A stretch of DNA of 33,058 nucleotides from the NCBI GenBank assembly GCA_031419455.1, contig JANOKS010000037.1, forward strand, positions 1 through 33,058. Reading direction: 5' to 3'. This DNA is from UBA7672 sp031419455 (GTDB lineage Bacteria > Pseudomonadota > Alphaproteobacteria > Caulobacterales > Hyphomonadaceae). A program made the position numbers and the translations under genes. How positions within the stretch are numbered: position 1 is the stretch's first letter; every line of letters begins with the position of its first letter. The notes under the pieces were generated by a model. It did not search any database and was not told where the DNA came from. It saw only the letters and a program-made list of their open reading frames with translations. Positions 15,351 to 25,677 of this stretch are shown here, in pieces.

Positions 15351-16136
15351 ATGGCTGACTTCCAATTTGCCCAGTCGCGCACAGGCGCGCAGACGGGCGA
15401 CATGTCGCTGGACGCCGGCCTGCGCAAGTTCATGCTGGGCGTCTACAACAAGCTGGCGCTCGGCATCCTGCTCGCAGGTGTGTTGGCCTACGCCGGCGTT
15501 ACCGTAGAGCCGATCCGTGACTTCGTGTTCGGCAACCCGTTCGGCTCCTCGCCGATGTTCATGGTCGTGCAGTGGGGCCCGATCGTCCTGTTGCTCGGCT
15601 CGATGTTCATGATGAAGAACCCGTCGCCGTTGGCTTCGGGCATTCTTTACTGGGCAATCGTGACGCTGATGGGCCTCGGCCTCGGCGTGTGGGTAATGGC
15701 GGCTGAAACCGGAACGGGTCTGTCGACCCGCGGCGGCATCGGCATGCTGACGACTTACGAGACCATCGCCAAGGCGTTCCTGATTACCGCCTCTGCGTTC
15801 GGCGCCCTGTCGTTGTTTGGCTATACGACGAAGCGCGACATGTCGGGCATCGGCTCATTCGCGATGATGGCGATGTGGGGCGTGGTCGCGATGTCGCTCC
15901 TCAACTTCATCCTGCCGCCGTCCTCGATGTTCGAGTGGATCATCATGGGCGCAGTGTTTGCACTGTCGGCCGTGCTGATCGCGGTCGAGACGCAGCAGCT
16001 GAAGGCGATGTACTATAACATCGGTGGAGACGCCCGCGGACTAGCCGCCATGACAAACATCGGCGCGCTGAACTTCTTCGTGTCGTTCATCAACATGTTC
16101 CGCATCGTGCTGATGTTCCTGTCCTCGCGCGAATAG
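15351..16136 (+). CDS. Bax inhibitor-1 / YccA-family membrane protein
   Basis: Multi-spanning inner-membrane protein of 261 residues with about seven helices. The family hallmarks are the first helix FMLGVYNKLALGILLAGVLAYAG, TYETIAKAFLITASAFGALSLFGYTTKRD and the C-terminal LNFFVSFINMFRIVLMFLSSRE. Bacterial relatives include E. coli YccA, a substrate and modulator of FtsH, and YbhL; some members conduct calcium or protons. The soluble N-terminus (MADFQFAQSRTG...) is cytoplasmic. The start is ATG 15351; the frame is open from TTG 15267, but that stretch covers the promoter. A heat-shock-type promoter at 15270-15299 suggests a role in envelope stress. It ends at a strong terminator (16160-16190). 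Confidence 0.92.
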   Translation: MADFQFAQSRTGAQTGDMSLDAGLRKFMLGVYNKLALGILLAGVLAYAGVTVEPIRDFVFGNPFGSSPMFMVVQWGPIVLLLGSMFMMKNPSPLASGILYWAIVTLMGLGLGVWVMAAETGTGLSTRGGIGMLTTYETIAKAFLITASAFGALSLFGYTTKRDMSGIGSFAMMAMWGVVAMSLLNFILPPSSMFEWIIMGAVFALSAVLIAVETQQLKAMYYNIGGDARGLAAMTNIGALNFFVSFINMFRIVLMFLSSRE

Positions 16137-16159
16137 CGCCTGATACAGGCTGAAAACGG

Positions 16160-16190
16160 AAGGCCCCGGACGATACGTCCGGGGCCTTTT
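16160..16190 (+). terminator. Intrinsic terminator after the BI-1 gene
   Basis: AAGGCCCCGGACG (16160-16172), loop ATA, CGTCCGGGGCCTT (16176-16188) form a perfect 13-pair stem followed by TTTT-CG-TTT. It lies 23 bp past the stop codon. The symmetrical A/T ends could also serve the minus-strand DUF2794 gene ending at 16244. Confidence 0.9.
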
Positions 16191-16243
16191 CGTTTCGGGT
16201 TATCAACAGCTGTGTGGCGCGCCCTGTGGAAGGGCGGGGGATA

Positions 16244-16603
16244 TCAATCCACCACCTGGAAGCGCTTCTTGTCGAAGAAAGCGAGCACCGGGCCAAGCTC
16301 GTGGCCCCGCTTGAGGACCTGGCCGGTGGCGTTGGTGAGGACCCACGCCCTCTGTCGGCGCGCGAGGTCTGGCCATTTCTCGACGGTCCATGTCGGCGCC
16401 TCGGCGGCGCGCCTGAACATGCAGAAGGCAGCGTGGTCGCGGAAGGCGCCGATCGCGTAGTCGCGGCACTCGCCCTCGGAGACCAGCTTGCCGTAGGTCC
16501 AGAGGATCTGGTCGAGCTCGCGGCGGTCAAACCAGACACCCTTTGCAGGGCTTTGTCCCGCGCCTTGCGAGGTCGTTGCGGCGCCGGGAGTCTGCTGCGT
16601 CAT
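16244..16603 (-). CDS. DUF2794 family protein
   Basis: Small cytoplasmic protein of 119 residues. After a low-complexity N-terminus (MTQQTPGAATTSQGAGQSP) comes the DUF2794 domain: VWFDRRELDQILWTYGKLV, CRDYAIGAFRDHAAFCMFRR, PDLARRQRAWVLTNATGQVLK and RGHELGPVLAFFD. The family is essentially restricted to Alphaproteobacteria and has no assigned function, to my knowledge. AGGA lies seven bases upstream of the ATG. Two direct repeats of TGGGTCAGC lie 25-44 bp before the start. It is divergent from the Gld-like operon across a 395-bp non-coding region. Confidence 0.88.
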   Translation of the reverse strand: MTQQTPGAATTSQGAGQSPAKGVWFDRRELDQILWTYGKLVSEGECRDYAIGAFRDHAAFCMFRRAAEAPTWTVEKWPDLARRQRAWVLTNATGQVLKRGHELGPVLAFFDKKRFQVVD

Positions 16604-16627
16604 GAGAGGTCCTGCGCACAGGTCTGC

Positions 16628-16647
16628 TGGGTCAGCTATGGGTCAGC
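16628..16647. promoter_or_regulatory. Direct repeat TGGGTCAGC x2 upstream of DUF2794
   Basis: TGGGTCAGC occurs at 16628-16636 and 16639-16647, an 11-base period close to one helical turn, which suits side-by-side binding of a regulator on one face of the DNA. It lies just upstream of the minus-strand DUF2794 gene. The regulator is unknown. Confidence 0.35.
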
Positions 16648-16732
16648 ATTAAGTCTGCAATCATTACGAAGATTTCGCAATTGGACAGCTTTTTGGACTA
16701 GCCAAAGTGATCGATCCCGTACAAGTTAACTG

Positions 16733-16921
16733 GGTCGGGCGGATGGTTAAGACGCCGACCTTGGACCCAACAGCCCCCCAGCCCCCCAGGGTTGCGACTG
16801 ACGGTTCGCCCGACAACTTGCCTCCTTGAGAGGCTTCCCCATAATCAGAAAATTTCCGCACACTGCGGATGCTTGCGCGCAACTCGTCCCGGCGCGCAAC
16901 CTGTCCCGGGTGCGCGTTTTT
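16733..16921 (+). ncRNA. Candidate structured RNA or leader ending in a terminator-like stem
   Basis: This non-coding stretch holds several stems in one orientation. The first is GGTCGGGCG with CGCCGACC (about 16733-16764). Then come GCCTC-cttga-GAGGC (16820-16834) and TCCGCA-cac-TGCGGA (16855-16869). The last stem pairs CGCGCA-a-CC (16893-16901) with GG-g-TGCGCG (16908-16916) and is followed by five T (16917-16921). That is the layout of a small RNA with its own terminator, or of an attenuated leader for the ABC operon starting 78 bp later. A poly-C tract (AGCCCCCCAGCCCCCCAGG) sits between the first two stems. No known RNA family was recognised. The 5' end is a guess. Confidence 0.4.
16875..16909 (+). 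repeat. Tandem 18-base direct repeat upstream of the ABC operon
   Basis: GCGCGCAACTCGTCCCGG (16875-16892) and GCGCGCAACCTGTCCCGG (16892-16909) differ at only two positions and share one base. The second copy forms the left arm and loop of the terminator-like stem at 16893-16916. The first copy could pair with the same right arm, so the two copies may offer alternative stems. Confidence 0.55.
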
Positions 16922-16998
16922 CGTGATCGCGTTGGGCGATTTTTCACGTCGCGCTGTTTTGTTGGCGGCGCCCGGGAATCAGCCCGCGTGATAGCCCC

Positions 16999-17787
16999 AT
17001 GTCTGATAGTCATGGCCACCCACCTCAGCTGATGGATGTCATGGACGCGCTGAAGGTCTCCGGTCTTTCCAAGTCATTCGGACGCCGCGAGGCCGTGCGC
17101 GGCGTGAGCTTTGCGGTGCAGGCAGGTCAGGCGGTGGCGTTCCTCGGTCCCAACGGGGCGGGGAAGTCGACCACGCTGCGGATGATCGCGGGCTTCCTCG
17201 AGCCGGATGCAGGCGACGCCGAGATCGGCGGGGCCTCGATCATCACGCAGCGGAGCCAGGCGCAGCGCTCGCTTGGCTATCTGGCGGAGGGCGCGCCGCT
17301 CTATCTTGATCTGTCGGTGAAAGCGTTTCTCGGATTCCTCGCGCGCACCCATGGCCTCTCGGCTGCAGCGACCAGGGATGCCATCGCGCGCATCGCGGAG
17401 GATGCGGGCATTGCCGACGTGATGGGCCTGCGCATCGAGACGCTGTCGAAGGGATACAAGCGGCGCGTCGCGCTGGCGGGGGCGCTGGTGCATGACCCGG
17501 CCGTGCTGGTGCTGGATGAGCCTACCGACGGCCTCGATCCCAACCAGAAGGTGGCGATGCGCGCGTTGATCCGGCGCATGACGGAGACAAAGGCGATCCT
17601 GATCTCGACGCACCAGCTCGACGAGGTGGAGGCGATGTGTTCGCGGGTCGTGCTGATCGATCGCGGGGCGATCGTGACCGACACGACTCAGGCGGAACTC
17701 GCAGCACGAACGCCAAGTGGCCGGCTGGATGACGCTTTCCATGCACTGACGCGACCCAACTCCTCAGGCGCAGAGAAGGCCGCGTGA
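16999..17787 (+). CDS. ABC transporter ATP-binding protein, GldA-like
   Basis: ATPase subunit of an ABC-2 type transporter, 262 residues from ATG 16999. Seen: Walker A GPNGAGKSTT (50-59), a Q-loop region, signature LSKGYKRRV (149-157), Walker B VLVLDEP (169-175), the D-loop GLD and switch histidine in LISTHQLDE. The 78-residue tail after it is short, as in GldA and NatA-like subunits. The start is uncertain: ATG 17032 or ATG 17041 (MDALKVSGLSKSFG) give a more typical N-terminus, and none has a strong ribosome binding site. First gene of a four-gene operon; its stop overlaps the next start (GTGA). Confidence 0.9.
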   Translation: MSDSHGHPPQLMDVMDALKVSGLSKSFGRREAVRGVSFAVQAGQAVAFLGPNGAGKSTTLRMIAGFLEPDAGDAEIGGASIITQRSQAQRSLGYLAEGAPLYLDLSVKAFLGFLARTHGLSAAATRDAIARIAEDAGIADVMGLRIETLSKGYKRRVALAGALVHDPAVLVLDEPTDGLDPNQKVAMRALIRRMTETKAILISTHQLDEVEAMCSRVVLIDRGAIVTDTTQAELAARTPSGRLDDAFHALTRPNSSGAEKAA

Positions 17788-18542
17788 GCATGGATATGGC
17801 GCAATCGGCGCGGCAGTCGGGGCACGCGATCCGCGCGATCTATGTGCGCGAACTGTCCGCATACTTCCTGACGCCGCTGGCCTATGTGTTCATGGCGATC
17901 TTTCTCATCTCGCTGGGCGCCTTCACGTTCGAGATCGGGCGATTTTTCGACACCAACCAGGCCGACCTCTCGCCGTTTTTCCTGTTTCATCCGTGGCTCT
18001 ATCTGGTCTTCCTGCCGGCAATCGCGATGCGGCTGTGGGCGGATGAAGCGCGCGGCGGCACGCTGGAATTGCTGATGAGCCTGCCGGCGCCGGCGTGGGC
18101 GCTTGTGGTCGGCAAGTTCCTCGCGGCGTGGACGGTGGCGGGGGCAACGTTGCTGCTCACAGTGCCGATGTGGCTGTCGGTGAACTGGCTCGGCGCGCCC
18201 GACAATGCGGCGATCGGGCTTGGCTATCTGATGAGCTTCCTGATGGCGGGGGCGTATCTGGCGATCGCGTGTGCGCTCTCAGCTGCCGCCGGCAACCAGG
18301 TGGTGGCGTTCGTGATGTCGGTGGCGGTGGGCTTCCTGTTCACGGCTGCAGGCTTGCCTGTGGTGGGCGGGGCACTGGGGCCGGCGATGGCGGATGCGCT
18401 GGCGTCGTTCTCGTTGCTCTCGCATTTCGAGGCGGCGCAGCGCGGCGTGCTGGAGCTGCGCTCGCTGATTTTCTATCTCGGCTTCATCGGCCTGTGGCTG
18501 ACGCTGAACACCATCTGGGTCAGCGCGCGGAAGGGCGGGTGA
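17784..18542 (+). CDS. ABC-2 type permease, GldF-like
   Basis: Integral membrane subunit of 252 residues with six predicted helices. It opens with IRAIYVRELSAYFLTPLAYVF followed by MAIFLISLGAFTFEIGRFFD, the usual start of GldF/NosY-like permeases, and contains ADEARGGTLELLMSLPAPAWALVVGKFLAAW, the conserved coupling-helix region after helix 2. The start is GTG 17784, overlapping the ATPase stop by four bases; an ATG two codons later (17790) is also possible. Works with the preceding ATPase. The transported substrate is unknown. Confidence 0.9.
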   Translation: MSMDMAQSARQSGHAIRAIYVRELSAYFLTPLAYVFMAIFLISLGAFTFEIGRFFDTNQADLSPFFLFHPWLYLVFLPAIAMRLWADEARGGTLELLMSLPAPAWALVVGKFLAAWTVAGATLLLTVPMWLSVNWLGAPDNAAIGLGYLMSFLMAGAYLAIACALSAAAGNQVVAFVMSVAVGFLFTAAGLPVVGGALGPAMADALASFSLLSHFEAAQRGVLELRSLIFYLGFIGLWLTLNTIWVSARKGG

Positions 18543-20401
18543 TGCGCAGGAGCCATTACGCCATCCTCGCAAGCCTTGCGGCCGTGCTGATCTTCGCGGG
18601 GCTCAATCTTGCGTCGTGGCGATGGCTTGGCGGGGCGAGGGCCGATTTCACGGCGAACGGGCTCTACACGCTGTCCACCTCGGCCAAGCACGTGGTGCAG
18701 CGGCTGATCGAGCCGGTGGAGATCGAGCTTGTCTATTCGCGGAGCCTGGGCGTCGACTTCCCGGCGATCCGCGCACATGCTGACCGCGTGCGGCAGCTGA
18801 TGGCGGAAATCGCGGCGCAGAGCGAGGGCAAGGTGAAGTTGCGCGAAGTGGAGCCGGAAGCGTTCTCGGAGGAAGAAGATCGCATCGTCGCTGCGGGCCT
18901 GTCGCCTGCGCCCACGGATGGCGGGGAGCCGCTGTATTTCGGGATCATCGGACGCAATACGTCCGCCGACAACATCACCATACCGTTCCTCGCGCCCGAG
19001 CGCGATGCGCTGCTGGAATACGAGCTGGTGAGACTGATCTCGCAGCTGGACGACCCCGCCCCGCCAAAGGTGGCGGTGCTGTCGTCGCTATTGTCCTACC
19101 AGTTGCACCCGACCGAGGCGGGCTCGGCCTTCATGCTGCGCGAGGGGGCGCGGGCCTACGAGATCGTCATTGTGGAGGAAGATTTTCGCGCGCTGCCGGA
19201 CGATGCGGACGTGCTTCTGATGGTGCATCCGCCGGCGCTGGATGACTGGCAGAGCTATGTGATCGACCAGTTCCTGCTGAACACCGGCGCTGCGCTGATC
19301 GCCATCGATCCGGTGTCGCGCGCGGCGATCGTGCAGCAAGGCGGGGCGCCGGTGGCCTCGTCGCTTGGGCCAATCGCGGAGATGCTGGGTCTGACGGAGC
19401 GCCCGGAGGCGGTAGCGGATTCGACGCTGGCGCTGCCCGTGAATGTGGACATTGGCGGCGGACGGATGGCGCAGGTGGGCCAGCCGTTGTTCCCGGCGCC
19501 GCCGCCGGCGCTGATGTCGCGAACCGATGTGATCACGGCGGATCTGTCGCGTCCGATCAATTTTGGCGCGCCGGGACGGCTGATCGTGCAGCCGCCGGCG
19601 GGCGTGACGTTCGAGCCTTTGGTATCGACGAGCGTTGAGGCGGCTTTGTTGTCCGCTGAACTGGCTGCGAGCGATCCGGGGCCGCGGCAGGTGCTGGAGG
19701 CGTATGAGCCGTCCGGCGTGGGCCAAGTGCTGGCAGGCCGCTTGTCGGGTCCGCTGCGTTCGACATTCGCAGGGCCGCCTGCTCTCGCGGAGGATGAGGA
19801 TCCGGTGCTGGCGGAGCTGCTGCGGCGGGAAATGGCGCGTCATCCGCCTTTCGTGGCGGATTCGCAGCGCGACGCGCAGATCATCCTGGTCGCGGACTCG
19901 GACATGTTCGACGACAGTTTCTTCGTGCATCCGCAGTCGGGCCAGCCGCTGGCGGACAATGCGGCGTTCGTGCTGAACGCGCTCGACAATCTGGGCGGCG
20001 ATCCGGCGCTGATGGAGCTGCGCTCGCGGGCGCCGGCGGCGCGGCCGATGGCGCGGGTGGATGAGCTGCGCGACGCGGCGCGGACGCGCCTGTTCGCGGA
20101 GCAGGAGCGGCTGGAGACACTGCTCAAGAATGCAGAAGAACGTGTCAGCGCGCTGGAGGCCCGGCGCGTGGGCGGCGCGGCGTCGACGCCGGAGGAACTG
20201 GCCCAGATCAACGAATACCGCGTGCAAGCGGCGGAGATACGCGGGCAGTTGCGCGGTGTGGAGCGCGAATTCCGGCGCGACATCGATGCGCTGGAAAGCC
20301 AGCTGGTGTTCCTCAATGTGTGGCTGCCGCCGATGCTTGTGGGGCTCGCGGGAATTGGCGTGTTATTCTGGCGTGGGCGCAGGCGGAGGGTCGCGGCATG
20401 A
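18542..20401 (+). CDS. GldG-like ABC transporter auxiliary protein
   Basis: Protein of 619 residues anchored by an N-terminal helix (HYAILASLAAVLIFAGLNLAS) and a C-terminal helix (MLVGLAGIGVLFWRGRRRR) around a large periplasmic part. The segment ADFTANGLYTLSTSAKHVV, then EIELVYSR and later PPKVAVLSSLL, is typical of GldG and of the ABC-transporter auxiliary domain. Before the last helix is a coiled coil (about 515-585; RLFAEQERLETLLKNAEERV). In Bacteroidetes GldA-GldF-GldG is needed for gliding motility; in alphaproteobacteria the homologous set has no settled role. The ATG overlaps the permease stop as TGATG, and the next gene overlaps as ATGA, implying coupled translation. Confidence 0.88.
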   Translation: MRRSHYAILASLAAVLIFAGLNLASWRWLGGARADFTANGLYTLSTSAKHVVQRLIEPVEIELVYSRSLGVDFPAIRAHADRVRQLMAEIAAQSEGKVKLREVEPEAFSEEEDRIVAAGLSPAPTDGGEPLYFGIIGRNTSADNITIPFLAPERDALLEYELVRLISQLDDPAPPKVAVLSSLLSYQLHPTEAGSAFMLREGARAYEIVIVEEDFRALPDDADVLLMVHPPALDDWQSYVIDQFLLNTGAALIAIDPVSRAAIVQQGGAPVASSLGPIAEMLGLTERPEAVADSTLALPVNVDIGGGRMAQVGQPLFPAPPPALMSRTDVITADLSRPINFGAPGRLIVQPPAGVTFEPLVSTSVEAALLSAELAASDPGPRQVLEAYEPSGVGQVLAGRLSGPLRSTFAGPPALAEDEDPVLAELLRREMARHPPFVADSQRDAQIILVADSDMFDDSFFVHPQSGQPLADNAAFVLNALDNLGGDPALMELRSRAPAARPMARVDELRDAARTRLFAEQERLETLLKNAEERVSALEARRVGGAASTPEELAQINEYRVQAAEIRGQLRGVEREFRRDIDALESQLVFLNVWLPPMLVGLAGIGVLFWRGRRRRVAA

Positions 20402-21414
20402 GTGCGGCGCGCGCCAAACTGAGGCGACGGTCGTTGATGATCGCGGGCGGCGTGGCCGCGGCGTCGATGCTGCTCGGCGCGCTGGCATGGATGCCGGCTG
20501 GCGCTGATCTCCAGCGCTCGGAGGTCGGCAGGCGCGTGCTGCCGGCGTTCGCCGAGAAGCAGGCGCTGATCGAGCTGATCATGGTGACGACGCAGGAGGA
20601 GAGCTACCACCTCGTGCGCAATGACGACGGCTGGGTGCTGTCGGAGAAAGGCTCCTATCCCGTCACCGACGCGAAGATCCAGGAGCTGACCGAGGCGCTG
20701 TCGAACATCACCTATGCCGAGGCGATGACGCGCGACGAGCGCAAGTTCGATCGCATCGGTCTGGGCGATCCGGCGACAGGTGGCACGGGCGCGCTGCTGG
20801 AAGTGGGCGACGGGCAGGGCAACAGTTTTGCCAAGCTGCTGGTCGGCCATCGCGACGGGCGGTCCTATGTGCGTAAGCCGGATGACCTGCAGGCATGGGC
20901 TGTTGCGGGCGCTGTGATGCCGCCGCTTCAGCGTGGCGCGGCGTGGGTTGATCTCGGCGTGCTTGAGATTTTGGCTGACCAGATTGCGGGCGCCGATGTG
21001 CGGCCGGCGCAGGGTCCGGCCTATCGGCTTGTGGCGGCCCCTGGCGGCGGGTTCGCGCTTGCGCCGCCGCATCACCGGTTGCAGGTGGTTGCGGCGCTGG
21101 CCCCGACGCTGACGGTGGAGGCGCTGGTGCGGTTCGCGCCCACCGACGTTGCGCCAGCGCGCGATGTGGCGACGGGCGCGCCGGTGGCGGAGCACATCAC
21201 GCGGCTCGCGTCCGGCGTCGTGGTTGTCGTGCGCAGCTGGCGAAAGGACGAGCGCGGCTGGGTGACGGTGAGCGCGGCCGTGGCGGAGGGCGCGAGTGTC
21301 GAAGCAACAGCGCTGGTGAGCGAGATCAATGCGCGATGCTCGCCGTGGGCGTTCGCGCTGACCGAGCTGGATTGGGGAACGTTCTCGACGCCGCTGGAAG
21401 CGATTGCGGAGTAG
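20398..21414 (+). CDS. DUF4340 domain protein, last gene of the Gld-like operon
   Basis: Protein of 338 residues with one N-terminal membrane anchor (SLMIAGGVAAASMLLGALAW) and a periplasmic beta-rich domain. The pattern VTTQEESYHLVRNDDGWVL, VTDAKIQELTEALSNITYAEAMT and FDRIGLGDPA is that of DUF4340, a family that regularly follows GldG-like genes. A second repeat-like half holds YRLVAAPGGGFALAPPHHR. The start is ATG 20398, overlapping the GldG-like stop by four bases. It probably forms a periplasmic part of the same transporter complex (inference from gene order). Its stop lies 5 bp from the convergent DUF1223 stop. Confidence 0.88.
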   Translation: MSAARAKLRRRSLMIAGGVAAASMLLGALAWMPAGADLQRSEVGRRVLPAFAEKQALIELIMVTTQEESYHLVRNDDGWVLSEKGSYPVTDAKIQELTEALSNITYAEAMTRDERKFDRIGLGDPATGGTGALLEVGDGQGNSFAKLLVGHRDGRSYVRKPDDLQAWAVAGAVMPPLQRGAAWVDLGVLEILADQIAGADVRPAQGPAYRLVAAPGGGFALAPPHHRLQVVAALAPTLTVEALVRFAPTDVAPARDVATGAPVAEHITRLASGVVVVVRSWRKDERGWVTVSAAVAEGASVEATALVSEINARCSPWAFALTELDWGTFSTPLEAIAE

Positions 21415-21419
21415 CGCGG

Positions 21420-22145
21420 CTACTTCTTCTGCACCGCGCCGATGACCATGCCTTCGGCGCCGTTCTTCTGGATCATGACGACGCAGGCGCCCGGGCATTT
21501 GACGGGGAAGCGCTGGGCGCCGCCTTTCCAGTCGCCGACCTGCTCGTATTTGGTGACGAGATTCCAGTAGGACATCGGCTTGCCCTTGTTGGCGCCGCCG
21601 CCAGGCGTGACGTTGGTGACGCCCGAGCGGTAGTGCACGACGATGACGCCCGCTTTCTCTGTGTCGGCCGGCAGCGCGCCGGAGACGAGGACCAGATCCT
21701 TCTCGAAAGACAGCAGGGCGGGATAGGGACTGATGTCGCGGCGGCCGAAGGCTTCTTCGATATCCTTGATGTCGGTGCCCGGGCCATGCAAGCGGCCGGA
21801 ATAGACGACCTGCGGCGTGTACGGGCCGCGGTATTTGAGGGCGCGGTTGTAGCGCTTCTGGCGCTCGGTGAATTCCGGCTTCGCGAACGTGTCGTCCCAG
21901 CCGAGATAGTCCCAGATGCCAACCGGATAGGTGAGGGCGATCACGTCGGAGCGTTCAGCCAGTTTCGCGATGTTGGCATTGGCGACGGGGCAGTTGCCGC
22001 AGCCCTGGCTGGAGAAGAGTTCCATGACGACAGGGCGCGTCGCGTGCTCGGGCACGTTCATGCCGCCGCGCTGGGCGAACGCCGGCGAAGACAGCGCGGC
22101 GAGCGCAAGAACCACCGCAGCAAAATGTGAGAGCAACAACCTCAT
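21420..22145 (-). CDS. DUF1223 family thioredoxin-like exported protein
   Basis: Protein of 241 residues. A signal peptide (MRLLLSHFAAVVLALAAL then SSPAFA) is followed by a DUF1223 domain beginning VVMELFSSQGCGNCPVAN, with a thioredoxin-like CxxC pair, Cys49 and Cys52. Also typical are YPVGIWDYLGWDDTFAKPEFT, RQKRYNRAL and YTPQVVYSG. Two further cysteines lie in KCPGAC near the C-terminus. Probably a periplasmic thiol protein; the partner is unknown. It lies 70 bp downstream of acnA on the same strand, an arrangement I recall in other alphaproteobacteria, and may be co-transcribed. Confidence 0.9.
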   Translation of the reverse strand: MRLLLSHFAAVVLALAALSSPAFAQRGGMNVPEHATRPVVMELFSSQGCGNCPVANANIAKLAERSDVIALTYPVGIWDYLGWDDTFAKPEFTERQKRYNRALKYRGPYTPQVVYSGRLHGPGTDIKDIEEAFGRRDISPYPALLSFEKDLVLVSGALPADTEKAGVIVVHYRSGVTNVTPGGGANKGKPMSYWNLVTKYEQVGDWKGGAQRFPVKCPGACVVMIQKNGAEGMVIGAVQKK

Positions 22146-22215
22146 ACCGGTCCGTTATCTCGCAGCCGCACAATTCCGCGAATCAAGAGGCCGTGACCCC
22201 CCGATCACCTTTCAA

Positions 22216-24918
<2,703 letters not shown>

Positions 24919-25038
24919 GCTGGGGCGCCTTTCGGGGCATCGATATATCGACGTGCGGGAGCCGGCGGCCCCCCGCTCTGGCGGCGTTCCTACAGGACGT
25001 CGTTATGGGAAGCAAATGCACCTGAAGGGGTAAAGGAA

Positions 25039-25677
25039 TTGTCTGGCGCTGGTGCCTCATCACTGGCCCTCGAGGTCGAAAACCTTGCGGCGTCGCGCGG
25101 GCTGCGCTTGCTGTTCGAGGGGCTGGCCTTTCGCGTTTCGGCCGGGGAATCGCTGGAGCTGCGGGGGGCCAACGGATCTGGCAAATCGACGCTGCTGCGC
25201 ATCCTGGCGGGACTGACCCGGCCGCATGAGGGCAGGGTGCGCTATTCGGGCGCGGGGCCGGATTCGGACGGCGAGGCGGCGCGGCACTATCTGGGCCATC
25301 TCGACGCGGTGAAGCCGACGGAAACGGCGCTGGAACAGGCGCGTTTCTGGGCGCGCTATTTCGGCCGGCCGCAGGATGTGGCGGATGCCGCAGTCAAGCG
25401 GGTGGGGCTGGCGAACCGGAAGGCGGTGCCGGGGCGGGGGCTGTCCGCCGGGCAGAAACGCCGGCTGGCGCTAACACGACTGCTGATCGAGCCGCGTCCG
25501 GTCTGGCTGCTCGACGAGCCGACGGCTGCTCTGGACACGGAAGGTCGCGCGCTGGTGATGCAACTGGTGGCCGAGCACCGCGCCGGCGGCGGCATGGTGA
25601 TCGCGGCGGTGCATGGCGAAGGCTTCGCCGGATCGCGCGTGCTGGACCTCAGCGCGCTTAAGTCGGTTGTGGCATGA
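25039..25677 (+). CDS. ccmA: Cytochrome c biogenesis ATP-binding protein CcmA
   Basis: ATPase of the CcmAB complex, which with CcmC and CcmD releases haem-loaded CcmE during system I cytochrome c maturation. 212 residues from TTG 25039. Seen: LEVENLAASRGLRLLFEGLAF, Walker A GANGSGKST (43-51), signature LSAGQKRRLALTRLL and Walker B VWLLDEPTAALD, all on the small CcmA scaffold. No in-frame ATG or GTG precedes the conserved start. TTG 25039 lies eight bases after GAAGGGG and gives the family's usual length. The frame is open far upstream, antisense to acnA, but that part is not a gene. Its stop overlaps the ccmB start (ATGA). Confidence 0.93.
   Translation: MSGAGASSLALEVENLAASRGLRLLFEGLAFRVSAGESLELRGANGSGKSTLLRILAGLTRPHEGRVRYSGAGPDSDGEAARHYLGHLDAVKPTETALEQARFWARYFGRPQDVADAAVKRVGLANRKAVPGRGLSAGQKRRLALTRLLIEPRPVWLLDEPTAALDTEGRALVMQLVAEHRAGGGMVIAAVHGEGFAGSRVLDLSALKSVVA

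Noticed and set aside
16781..16800. Poly-C tract as a phase-variable repeat
   Set aside because: AGCCCCCCAGCCCCCCAGG is interrupted and lies in non-coding DNA, so there is no evidence for length variation affecting a frame.
18095..18541. In-frame extension upstream of the GldG-like gene
   Set aside because: It overlaps the permease gene in another frame and lacks a GldG-like sequence; the ATG at 18542 overlaps the permease stop as expected.
19088..20227. 379-codon open frame on the minus strand
   Set aside because: Antisense to the GldG-like gene, low-complexity Arg/His composition.
19840..21498. 552-codon open frame on the minus strand
   Set aside because: Antisense to the GldG-like and DUF4340 genes. 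Extremely Arg/His/Ala-rich with no domain; a GC-driven shadow.
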